Part shown: positions 29,601 through 42,806 of the stretch, one piece after another
Position numbering within the stretch: position 1 is the first letter of the stretch
Layout: the number at the start of each line of letters is the position of its first letter
Source of the DNA: Brienomyrus brachyistius
Lineage: Eukaryota > Chordata > Actinopteri > Osteoglossiformes > Mormyridae
Length of the DNA: 64,000 nucleotides
NCBI RefSeq assembly: GCF_023856365.1
Contig: NC_064539.1
Span: 26,191,493-26,255,492 of the forward strand
Direction: 5' to 3'
Position numbers and translations under genes: made by a program
Notes under the pieces: model-generated
What the model saw: only the letters and a program-made list of their open reading frames with translations
Databases searched by the model: none
Told to the model about the DNA's origin: nothing

Positions 29601-32600
29601 CATCGCAAGTTTGTCTATTCATGTTTATTAAATTCCCATTAGTGTGGATAGCTACTTTGTCCTTGTATCTGCTAGATACACTCATTATCAAAGCCATAAA
29701 GTTGTATGCCTGCTACCTTAGAATTTCCACGGAATTAATCTTTGAGAAAATGGTTAATGGTTAGGCTAGAATCTGGGTTATTCCACGGTGATTGATGGTG
29801 CAGGTTTGTGCGCATTGGCCTTGTTGTATCGTAAACCAAAACTGTAACGAAAACAGGACACTACATTTTTCAAAAATTGAAATCAAAACAAAAACTATAT
29901 TTACAAAAAAACTGCAAAAACTACCACAACACCACCTTCTTCTTTTATGTTTAACTACAGTATGCCTGCGTAAGAAGACTGCCGATATCAGCAAGACTGC
30001 GTAAGAAGACTGCCGATATCAGCAAGACTGCGTAAGAAGACTGCCGATATCAGCAAGACTGCGTAAGAAGACTGGCGATATCAGCAAGGACCCAGCCTAC
30101 CCAAGATGGAATCATTGTCCCCTCACCATCAGGGAAGAGACACAGAACTATCAAAGCCAATTCTAAGATTTAAGAACAACTTCTTCCCCAGGGGTAACAG
30201 TTTCCACCTCCCCACATAGCTACCAAGGACTACATTTAATATTTTTACAGTTTTCTTAACTGCTAACAAGCATCAGTCAATACTGAAGATATTTTTTCTA
30301 AACTTTTCATATAGTCTGCATGCATCTTAACCAAACTGTTAATCTCACCTTCAAAACTCACTCAAAACCACCAAAGGATTTCATACTTGTCTCAAAGTAA
30401 ACTTGTTCAGCTATAACACTGGCAACAATTCTCACTCAGAAAGCATGCATCGTCACTTATAAGAGACTGACTTAAAAAACACTAACAACTAGGAGCATTA
30501 CATAAATGAACTTTTATCTCTGAAGTGTGAATGATTTTTCACATAAATCAGTAGTTCAGCATAGAATAACTCCTCACTTTATTGACTGTACTAAAGTGCA
30601 AGAATGATTCAGAAATGCAGCAATTCGCATCAAAATCCTTTATCCTTTTATTTGCATTAGACCTGGTTTATGGGCAGATTTTATATGTTATGTGTCCTAT
30701 GTTATGCTGTGATTGGTTGTTGTTTTGTCATGAACACACTGAGAGAAATTCCTAACAATTAAGTTGTATGTCAATAAAATAAGTCTTATATTTTCTATAT
30801 CATTAAATATAGTGAGTAACGTACTTGTGAAAAGTAACAAGTTCAAGAAAAAAAAGTAGTTTTCATCAACATTACATCTTGTGCCTTCTCTGGTAATGCA
30901 TCTTGGAAATTATCTTCTGGAATGTCTACTCTAGGTTTGATAGAGCTTCATCTTAAAAGATGAATATATGTGCAGTTTCCCTGTCTTCCATTTCCACGAC
31001 TCTCTAAAATATATCAAATCCACAACTTTGCAGTGCTTTACATTATGCATAGCTGTGTATATAGCTGTTTGGTTACTGAACTGACCATCTTACCTGGGCA
31101 TACTGAAGTGTACAGTGTACAACTGCTTCATCCTTACTTTATGTTTCTCTAGGACTCTGGCTATTCTTGTGCTGACCATATTCACAGTCCTCAATGTGAC
31201 ATTGTCTGCCAGCACTCTGTCCCAAATTTCCCGCAGATTTATTGCATTGTTGCCAATTTCCATGTCAACAATGGCAATTTCCTGCGCATCTGAAATATTC
31301 TGCTTCTCCCTCTTGTGGGAGGCAACCTTTGAATATTTGAATAAAAAAACAAAACAATTGATATAGTTTACAATGCCAGTACAAATCAAAACGTAAAAAG
31401 ACTGTGTTGTACTCTAATACTGTAGTTCAATTATCATTAAAGGATACACCTCTTGGTTTGCCAAATAATTCACGCTACTGATGCAACTGTTAAACGCTAC
31501 AGGTTTGATTACAGCCTTAAACCACTCTCTCTGAAAGAGAGATCATGGTTAACAACATGGTCAATAACTGTGGCCCTTATCTCCTCATGGATCACTGCTC
31601 TTGTTCTTCCTCTCCATTGTCCTCCACATTTTCACACTCCCTGCCACCCTTCTTTCTCCACCAACCTGTCTTCCTTGATCCATGTTTCCTCACAAAACCA
31701 TTCTGAAGTCATGCCCTTTTGTCAGTTTTTTAACAAGACTCAAAACAGGACAGCTGGGTAACCTTTATGCGTTTTATTTTTGTATTTTGTCAGAAATGCA
31801 TCTGTCTTGCTTCTATGTATATTTTTCTTTGTTGTTTTCTGCCTGCAACTTGCCGCACAAAATTTCTCTGCAGACATACAATCACGAAGTCTGATCTCTT
31901 ATCTCTCTATATTTCTTTGCCAATTCAATAGGTATTGCAACTCTACTGTTTTTCATTATGGTTTACGCACCGAAATTGGAACTTGAAACACAATCACTGA
32001 AACCTGAAACTCATGGCCCGAATCCCTAAACCATGTCTGCAAAATCGCAAGCACAATTTCTGCTTTATACTCAGTTCTCCATCGCACTTTTTACAAAACA
32101 CCAGACATTCTCTACATTAGACGCAACATTCAAAATTAAAATGTCTTGCGTTCCTTTAAAAATTAACATCAATCAAAGTGCCAGCAAGAAGGAAATGTAT
32201 CCCAGTGGGCCACCATCAGCCATTGGTGACCCCTCCCCCACCATGCTACATTGTCATTTGGCACAATGTAGCATGTCCTTACTGGTGCCTTTCAGAGCAT
32301 TTAAAAGACAGGCACTCAGCTCCATCAAAATGCTCATCGACACCTACATCTGATTCACCCTCTTTAATCAGCAAAGCAATGCCATCGATGTCACTCATGT
32401 GGTTCCCCTATGGTGACATGAGCTACCAAACAACATCTGGGCATCAGTTTCCCTCTCAACCTTCAAACAATGCCTCAATATTCATCTGTTCTGGTAACAC
32501 CTCTACTTGGCCTAATCTCCTGAACTTGTCTCTTGTGTTCCCTGAATGTTCTTCTTGTTTTGAATGGAATAGCTGTATGATTAATTCTTTAATCATGTTT

Positions 32601-35600
32601 GAAAGTTTCCTTCCTGTTTTGCTATGCTTGCAACATGTTTCTTGCTGTTCCTCTGATACTGTTTGCACTGGAAAAAAATTAATACCAATCAAGTAACCAG
32701 CATCCTATTTTTCCCACTAATTACAGCAAATTAGTATTTTAATCAAACTAGCAACATTTTACTTAGCCATTAGACCTTTTAGTGTTGTACACTGAGTGTT
32801 TTTTAAATTCTCTGCTTGTTTTTGGTAGCATGGTGGTTAGCACTGTTGCCTCACACCTCTGGGAACAAGGTTTGAGTCTCCATCATGGCTCCATGTGTGG
32901 AGTTTTCTCCCTGTGACGTTGGTGTGTGACTATGCCCTGTAATGAGTTGGTGCCTCATCCTGGGTTGTTCCCTGTCTTGTGCCTGTACCTTCCAGGATAG
33001 TTTCTGGGCCCCCTGCAACACTGGATAGGACAAGCAGTTACAGAAAATGGATGGATGGATGCTTGTTTTCCTTTTTACCTGTGGTTTGCACATGATTATA
33101 CTCTCTGTATGTCTCCCTATGCCTCTGTTAAATTTCGCTCCTTTATACAATATTTTTCATGCTTCCTCTTCCTCATATATGTGAACATATTATGTATGCA
33201 TCCTGCAGATTAAATCTCTTGTATCTCCTGTGACTAGAACATTTCTTAAAGAGTAAGACGGTTTGCTATTTTTTAGCTGAACTATGCATTTATAAAGAAG
33301 AAGTGAGGAAAAACGGTGGAAGAAAAATGTAAAAAAAATAAATAAATAAAAATAAAGGACAGAAAGAGAGACAAAAACAGATTCTGTTAGGAAGGGCACC
33401 TCCAGGCTTTTCGTACATCAGATTTAGCTCCACCTATGCTGGCTGACAAGGCCACCAGTCACCTGTAAGACAGGAACAGCACCCACTGTTTGGGGGACGG
33501 GCGAAAAGCAAACAAACAAAGCATGGAGATGCAAAGGGCTTCAGGGGGGTGTCACACAGAGATTATATGAGCCTGGGAGTGCGTTGCTAATTCACTCAGA
33601 CACAACTGGGATGAAAAGCTATCATTTGATGAGGATAAATTTATCTTATATTGAGTAACACAGAGACTGTCCCATTAAGGCGTTGTACCCAAACAAAAAT
33701 AGCTGTGAGACAGAAATGACACAAGGTGAGGAAAAACACTAGCATACGAACTGACTGCTGAATAGGTAGTTCTAATGAGAAGATGTGACCATGGCTGTGC
33801 TTCTCTGTGGCAGGTTAAAAATGCAGTTATGGATGCGTATTAGTCTCAGCCAAGCCAAGAAAAAAAGTCGCCAGTTGAATTTTTCGTTGGACCGTCTTTA
33901 GCTTTGATCATGGCGCACATTGGTCATGACGTTGTTTCCACAGGATTATGCAACATCTCACCCTGTATTCTCATCCAGATTGTGCATTAATTTCTCGCCG
34001 AGATCCTGCATTGACAAGTGAGTTGAACCACCCTTCAGCGCATCCCAAAGACCTTCAATGACGAAAAGGTCACAACTCTCTGGTGACCAAGTCATACGTG
34101 AAAATGATTCCTCACGCTCCCTGAACCACTCTTTGGTAATTCGAACCCAATGAATCTTGGCATCCTTGTCCTGGAATATGCCCATGCCAACAGGGAAGAA
34201 TGGTTGATGATGGATGGAGGTGAAACCTGGCCAGTAGATTCAGGCAATCAGCTGACTGCACTTTATTGCTGCATAACGTTTCTGGGCTGTAATAATGATC
34301 CCGTCATTGGTTAAGTATTTGCTGATATAAATTGAAATGGGGACTTCTTTTTGGCCGGGCAGTGTATAAGTGCACGTGTGCCTTGTTCGTGCCCATTTGT
34401 ATGGGTGTATATTTCTGCGGGTACATACTGTAGCGCCCGCAGTGGTATATGCCTGTCTCGGCATGTGTATATACTGTACTGTATGTGTGTATATAGCCCC
34501 ATGTATGTCTTATATATAGCCTGTTTGTATTTCTTACTGTAGATGCTTGTTGCGCTGTATGTCTGGTTGTCATGTGTGCCTTAATTGTGCTTATACTCGG
34601 TCCTTACCTGATCCTCGGGTGTCTTAGCCATTGTGCAATTACCCATTGTGTGTGCGCCTCACCGCCCTTAGTGTAACTTCCCCATGTTTCCCTGCCATTC
34701 ATTGTCTCCGTGTAACTGTTGCTATCTGCGTGGCCCTTTTAAGGGCTTGTTATTACAGAACAGCTTCGTGTTAATCGGACTCTCTGTCGTCTTCATTCTC
34801 CACCGCTGCAATGCCTTGGTCTGCCCAGCACTCCAATACTGTAAGTATGTGTGCTGTCTTGCTTCTTCAGTGCCACTCAGTGCATCGGCAATTGCCAGCC
34901 ATACAGGGCTGTTTCAGTAAAGCCATCCGTTCTCAGTAAGTCTCGTCTCCTTGAGGAGCACTGTATGCCAAGCACTCCCTCCGTATTCCTGCAATCAGCC
35001 TCTGTCTAAACTAGGGCCACCTTCCCGAAAGTCACGAGAAACATGTTTCCTTAGCATTCCTTCTAGAAAACTGCGGAATTGTTCATTCTCTGCCTTCAGC
35101 CGGTGCGTACTCATAAGCCATGTTTTTCTTGCTGTCCCCCAACATTTTCCTGCCACACGCCATAATTTGTTTGGTCAATTAATTGTTCGGTGAAAGAGAC
35201 TCATTGCGCATTTTCCCTTCTGCTCTCAGGTGTCCTGTGTGCACACTAATTGTAGTGAGTTATTATATTTTCCCGCCCAGGCTTATATACATTATATTGA
35301 ATATAGAGACTAAAAATTCATGTCAAAGGCAGCAAAGAACTCCTGGAATTCTCAGAGACCTATCATCAGAGGTGGAAATTTCAGGTCCAGGAAGCACAAA
35401 TCCAGACCGTGATTTCGTTTCAACCAACCAGTTGAGCATAAAGAGTCACAGTTACTGTACAGAGTACTCCACCGGTTGGTTGAAACAAAATCCTGATCTG
35501 GATTTCTACGTTCTGGACCTTGCTTTCATTATGCAGATATATTTTCGTTGCAGTCATTACTGCCCCTATTACAGCCAAGTCAGAGCAGGGCAGCCAGGTG

Positions 35601-38600
35601 GGTATTTGCCACAAGAAATTTAGTATTTGTTTCCTTTCCTAAATTGTTTGAATAAGAGGACCTTCAAATGTATAACTACCAGAGTACTGCAAAAATAAGG
35701 AAAGAAAATACAGATAATAAACACTTGCAGTAGCTGGAGGCAATTTTTCACAACTGAAGTGCAGCGTAAGCCAAATATATGAATTCCATGTTCATATACA
35801 AACCTATAAATGTTTAATGTTTTTCAGTTATACACTAATAGATAGTTATGTGGAAAAACGAAGTATAATATATAGTGCAATTGTGTTTTCTGTACTATGT
35901 GAACAAAAGTTTTGGGACATACCTTTTAATCACGGAATTTAGTGTTTCATTCAGACCTATTGCCACGGGTGCATAAAATCAATCACATAGCCATGCAGTA
36001 AAGTTTACAAACATTTGCGACAGAACAGGTCATTCTGAAGAACTCAGTGAATTCAAGTGTGGTACTGTTATCACATGCCACCTTTTGCAATAAGTCAGTT
36101 CATGAAATTTCTTCCCTGCTAGACATTCTACTGTCAAGCTTAAGTGGTTTTATTACAAAGTGGAAGCATTTCGGAACAACAGTAACTCAGTCACAAAGCG
36201 GCAGACCACACAAAGTAACAGCAGGATCACCAAGTGCTAATGCATGTGTGTAAATGTTGCCAACAATCTGTTGACTCAGTAACTATAGAGTTCCAACTTC
36301 CTCTGGCATTAACCCCAACACAAAAACTGAGAGCTGGGAGTTTCATGGAATGGGCTTCCATGACTGAGCAGCTGCGTTCAAGCCTCACATCATGAAGTGC
36401 AATGCCAAGCATCAGATGGAGTGGTGTAAAACATGCTGCCATTGGACTCTGGAGCAGTGGAAACTTGTTCTGTTGAGTGACGAATCACACTTCTCTGTCT
36501 GGCAATCTGATGGATGAGTCTGGGTTTGGCAGATGCTAGTAGAACATTACCTGCCTGACTGCATTGTGCCAACTGTAAAGTTTGGTGAAGGAGGGATAAT
36601 GGCATGGGGTTCTAATTCTGGGCTTGGGTTAGACCCCTTAGGTCTTGGAACTCTTAATGCTTCAGCATACCAAGACATTTTGGACATTTCCATGCTTCCA
36701 ACTTTCTGGTGATAATTTGGGGAAGGAAGGAACTTTTCTGTTCCAGTGCACAAAGCAAGGTCCAGAAAGACATGGTTAGGTCAGTTTGATGTGGAAGAAC
36801 TTGACTGGCTTGCACAGATCCCTGACCTCAACCCCATCGAACACCTTTGGGATGAACTAGAATGAAGACTGACCTTCACGTCCAACATCAGTGCCGGACC
36901 TCACAAACGTTCTTCTGGATGAATCGGCGAAAATTCCCACAAAAACACTCCAAAATCTTGTGGAAATCCCTCTGAGAAGAGTAGCAGCTGGTATTGATTC
37001 GATATCAATTGCCAAAGGTGGGACTAACTCCATATTGATGCCTAAGCATTTAGAATGGGCATTTAGAATGAGTTTTCATTCCTTTGTCTTCACTTTTCCT
37101 TGTTTTTGAATTATTCTGTATAAATGATGTAAGAATGTATTACAACACACGCATGTAAAGCACCTTGGGATTAAATTGAATAGCAGATTCCACTTTGTCA
37201 TAATTTATTTAATGAAAATTCAAAAAAAATTGTGAGACTGTACTTTTGTGGGATTTAGCGACTATCCTGTTGAGTCCCCAACTGTACTTCTGGGGGGGCT
37301 TTTCCTCTTTGCCAACGCAATCTATCTGTGTCTGGAATATGCCACCATCATTTATCAGACTGTTTCCCTTTACACATTAAATAATTTTGTGTTTTTTGCA
37401 GCTAGCTCTGTAGACTCATTGGATTATTTGCTTGTGTTACTTTGAAAACATTCAATTCTTGTAGGATTAATAATACTTTGTATTGTTAAAAGTACCAAAT
37501 AAAATTAAGGGTCATAATGCCTTTGAAATTGAATTACTTTTTGTTTGGCGATTGCGTGTGGCTCAATGGGTTAGGATTCAATGTCTGCGAACAGCAGATG
37601 GCTGGTTGGAATTCCAGCCTTGGCAGAGTGATGTCACTGTTGAGCTCCTGAGCAAAGCTCTTAACCCCCAATTGCTCTAGGGACCGGCTGTCCCTGATTT
37701 CTTAAAAATGTAGGTTGCTTTTAATAAAAGTGTCTGCTAAAATAAATAAAATATAAATATTGTAGCACCGGCGGGGTGCATGTTCCAGCATGCAATTGTA
37801 AATAGCCCTTGTTGTATTAATGTTGTCGTTAATGGTTGCATTTACCTGTTGTCATCCATATGTTTGCCCATGTCATTTTGTGCGTTCTTAGCCTGTGTAA
37901 CTCTCGCACCATGTGTGCACTTTACAGTTAAGCGTCTGACAACCTGTTTGGCTTATATTTGGCTTACATGTTTGTATTTAAACACATTATCTTCATGTTT
38001 AAAAACCATAAACTCATTTCTTCAGCTATTGATTAAACATGTTGCTTAGATATAACCCAAGCTATGACTGTTAATTCAAAAATAAGCAGTTTTTAGTTTG
38101 AAATAGCTCATCGCTAAGCCCAAAGGCCATTCTTTAGGTAAAAGATGGTGACACACTACAAGTTGCTCACCTCTTCTCAGGAGCTATCTCTGACTACATC
38201 CCCCTCTTCACCACCCTTTTCCATCACAATTGACCAGGTTAAGACACAGCTGAGGAGATTTCATATGGAGAAGGCAGCTGACCCTGGTGGAATCAGCACC
38301 GGAGTTCTCAAGGTCTGCAGAGACTAACTGGGTGGAGCATAGGTGTCCCACAGGGAACAGTCCTTGCTCCATTCCTGTTTTTCCTCTTAAACACGGCTTT
38401 TCATCTACAGAATTTTTCAGATGACGCTGATATTGTGGGGTATATTAGTGAGAGGGAAAATACAGAAAACAGGAAGCTGGTGGATGCCTTTGTCAAGTGG
38501 GATCAGCAGAATGACCTCCACTTAAACATCACCAAGACTAAGGAGTTGAAGTTGTTCAAACCAACAAGTACCTACATGTAGGGGTACATCTGGACAGTAA

Positions 38601-41600
38601 ACTGGGGTGGGGCACAGATCCAGACACTCTGAACCAGAAGGAGCAGAGCCAATTGTATTTCCTGAAAAGGCTTAGGTCTTCTGTTATATGTGGGATGCTA
38701 CAGACTTTTTACCAGTCTATAGTGGTAGCAACTGTCCTTTATCTTGTTTTGTATTGGGGCAGCAGTAAAAGCTGGGAACACCAAAAGATGGAACAAACTA
38801 TTCAAGAGAAATCAAGCAGTCTGGAGCATGAAGAGATAGGTAGAGATAATCTCTGCTAATTGAAGAGCAGAGGGTAACTTAACTGAGGAATTAGTTGCCA
38901 CATTTTTGAGAACCTGGTGATGGCAACAAAGATTACTGTTAGCCCCGAGATACCAAATGTGACTAAGGGCACTGAGGTTTGGGGAAGGGCTGGAATCTGC
39001 CAGTCAGCAGTGCACAGGTGGCCTTGGATTGGGTACAGAGAGGAGGAATGAGGTAGGATGAAGAAGGAAACATAGTTGCTGATATCTGACCCCAGGTATC
39101 TGACTACAGGCTTTGAAGCAGGCCTGTAGGACGATGATGTCACTTGATGTAGGGGGCTTGTCTGATACAATTCTCTGCAAGAAGTCCTCCATTTTGGAAT
39201 CTTTTTCTTCTGGCCAATAAGTAACTTTAAATGTAAATCATGCAAAAACGTGGCCCACCAAACGATGGCATTTGGTGGTATAAATGTTGGTGAGAACCTG
39301 TAAAGCGTGTTTTATACCCTCAAGCTACGTAATGGCCAGCACATCATAATTTTGTTTGTGTTGGATAACTTAGGGGAGTAGAAGGCACATGGTTGTAACT
39401 TGAGTGGTGTACCACTGTGCTGTTTCTGCCGCTGAAGGTGGCTTGGACTTTATGGTTCAAGACATTCAGCCAGTGGGGAGAATGGATGAGAACCGTAAGT
39501 TGCGAGAGAACTAAAATTACAGATAAATTGCCAATAAAAACTGGCAAAATCCAGAATTCTTTGCAGCTCCTTCTTGGTCCACGGATGCCACGATGGTTTT
39601 GGCAGGATCCATCTGGACTGCTCCTGGGAAGAGAATGCAACCCAGAAAAGAGAGATGTTGTACATGAAACTCACATTTCTTCAGTACTTCTACAAACAGG
39701 GAATGATCGCGGAGAAGTTGTAACACCTAATGAATGTGGGATACATGTTCTGGTAGAGACTCAGAGTAAATGACCAAGTCATCAATGTACATAATTAGTG
39801 AATGAGCTATTAAGTCCTGAGAGATAGTATTCATGAAAGACTGAAATATCAAGGGGGCATTACTCAGCCCATAAGGCATGATCCGATATTCCAAATTACC
39901 GACATTACAAATGCGGTCTTCCCCACATCCTCTTTCCAAATCTGAATCGAGGTATAAGCACTTCTCAGGTCCAATTTGGTGAAAAAGTATGCTTGAGCAC
40001 ACTGGCTCCAGCACAGCTGGGATTACGGAAAGAGGAACGTTACATTTAACTGCTATCTTGTTCAATGGTTGATAATCGATGCAGATTATCAACAAAGTAC
40101 ATCATCTTTATTTTTACAGAGAAAAATCCAGAGGCTACTGGAGAAGTGGCTGGACAAATGAACCCTGAGTATAATACCTCCTCCATGTACAGCTACATCG
40201 CCTGAAACTTGGGTAGTGTTAAGGGGTAGTCACTCCTCTTAGGTAATGGAGCCCCAGCAAGAGGTTAATGGTGTAGGCGAAGGGAATTTTCAGTGCAGGG
40301 GTAAACAAGTGATATTAACCATGCTGAACACACTGAGAAAATCAGCATACTCCGGTAGAATAGGTGTGTCAGTCGAGGAATCAGGGATCTCTATGGAGGT
40401 GCATGACATAGTCATCTGCAGGCACAATCCAAAGCAGGAAGGGCTCCACTTGATGATCTCGAGGAAACCGGCCCACAGAAGATCAGGTTCCATTCACTGT
40501 GTCATGAACATTTCCACCATAGGGAACCTGACCAAAGCGCAAATCTTGAGTAGAGGGATGACAGGTTCAAGAGGTAGATTCATTCAAGGGGAGCAATGAA
40601 GTTACGATCTGCACCAAAGTGAATTAGGGTGGTGGTGGTGTGCAAACCAGAATGACACTGGATCAAGACAGGCACAGTAAGCTGCTTGTGGGTACAGTAA
40701 TGTCCAGGATAACAAAGGATCTGACTTCAGTAGTACGGGTGCTCTCTCCCAGCTGTATGGGTTCTGCTCCAAATGAGGAATGAGGGGATAGCACAGAAAT
40801 GAAGGCAGACAGGCTGGAGATGGGAAAGTTAACGCACGATGGTACGAGTAGGTAGTGATTTTGGAGCAGGTTGCTTAATTGGACTGCTGGATGTTTTCCT
40901 CTAGTTCGAGCTCCTAACTTGTACACACCATTTACTGTAGGTCTAGAGGTCCGGGTGTAGACCTCTCCAGTACGCCATGAGGAGCGCTGTTTCTTGCCCT
41001 ATCCACTGGCTCCAGTATTCTGGTGGTAGAAAATGGGGGTGTGGCCGTGATGAGGAAGCGGAGTCCAAGCTCACAATTATTGTTCCGTACCGTTTGCACA
41101 TTATTGCTTTTCCCACAATCATAACATTCTGGGTTTACAGCAAAAGTGAATTAGCATCTTTATATGTTTCTATATTTATATTTTTATTACCAATTTCTAT
41201 ACCAATTTTGGAATATCCGGTGTTTTGTAAGTGGTAGAAGACACCAAAGGAAGCAGGGAATAAGGGCTGACATTGAAGTTAAAAGAAGGTGTGCTCCTGT
41301 GCTCACACCAGACTTCTGTACTTTTTCACAGCGTTAGACTCTTCTGCTTGCGTCTGGTCTTTCCTGACACTCCAGTTAACGGATCGTTTAGCCTTGGTGC
41401 AAGATGAATGGAGCACCGATCATCACAGATTGTTTTCGGCACTTGCACTTGCTGATCCACACCTAGCCTCTGCCGCAGCTCTCTCCCCAGTTAAGAAGCC
41501 TTTGATCAACACCATCTCCATTTGGAATAAATCTTTTTATTTGATCGATTTATTTTCTGTGGCGCCCCAACTTGTGGATGCTTTGCCAACTTCCCTGATT

Positions 41601-42752
41601 TGAAAAGTGTTTCAGTTTATTCACTCCTATATTGTTTCATTTTTATTGGGTCACTTTCCTTCCTATTGAACGCTTGCTGTTGTTTAGCTGTTGCCTAAAA
41701 CGAAATCTAATCTTGATCCTACTCTACCTGCAAACTATTACTTCATAAGTAAGTTGCCTTTTTTTTCTATAATCTTCGAAAATGTTGATGGTGTACAGCT
41801 TAAAGCACTCTTGGAGGCACGTAAGATTTATGATAAGCTTTAACCTGGCTTCCGCAAGCTGCACTCTACTGAGGCAGCTCTTCTTACGGTCTCTAAAGAC
41901 ATTCTTATGGCTGCTGATGCAAGAGAATGCACTGTTTTGGTATTTGGCCACTGCTCCCAAGTGGTTTTTTTCATGTTTATTAAACAGAAGTTTTCTGTCT
42001 CAGCCAGCCAGTTTATGTCTTGGTCAGCTGCTCTGTCTCATACAGTTCATCAGGATCCTGTGTGTGTCCTATTGTCCGTATATATGCTCCTCTTAAGACA
42101 GATAATCAGTAGTTTCAAGGATATTATACCCTACCAGTTTTACTCTGATGATTTTCAGTTATTTTTTTCTTTTAAACATAATGAGATGTCAATAGTGTCA
42201 AACTATTGGCTTTACCTGGCAGTTTGAAAAGTGTTAAAGCTTAGTTGGCAGGCATTTTTCTTTATTAGATACTGATACATTTTTTTTGTTTTGATTGTTG
42301 CTCCTTTTGTTGGTTTAACTTCCTGCTCTTTATTAATTGCATTTATTCTACTGTTACTTTTCTGTCTTTTTGCATTTGAGTATTTTTATTATGGCGGAGT
42401 TAACCACTTTGCATTTTACTACAGGTGAATCTATGTATTTAGCCTGCTAGATGTCTGACAGGAATCTGAAATACATTAGAGACTCTGTCTGGTTGCATTT
42501 TTGAACTTGCCAGCGCCAAGCAAACGGTGATTTGCCTCCGATCTTGGGCTTTTGTTGGTGGCTGGCAAAAATTTTAAGCAAGTGGCAAATCGGTGCTAAA
42601 TATTTTTAGCCCAGTATGAATTTTTTTGCAAAACCACATACTCAAATGATGTCATCTAAATTGAGTTAGTACTGCATGCTGGATGTGTTTCCAGATTAAT
42701 ATCCAAGTTCGGTGTAACAGAGCAGATAGACATTCTTAGTCTTATCAACTAC

Positions 42753-42806
<54 letters not shown>

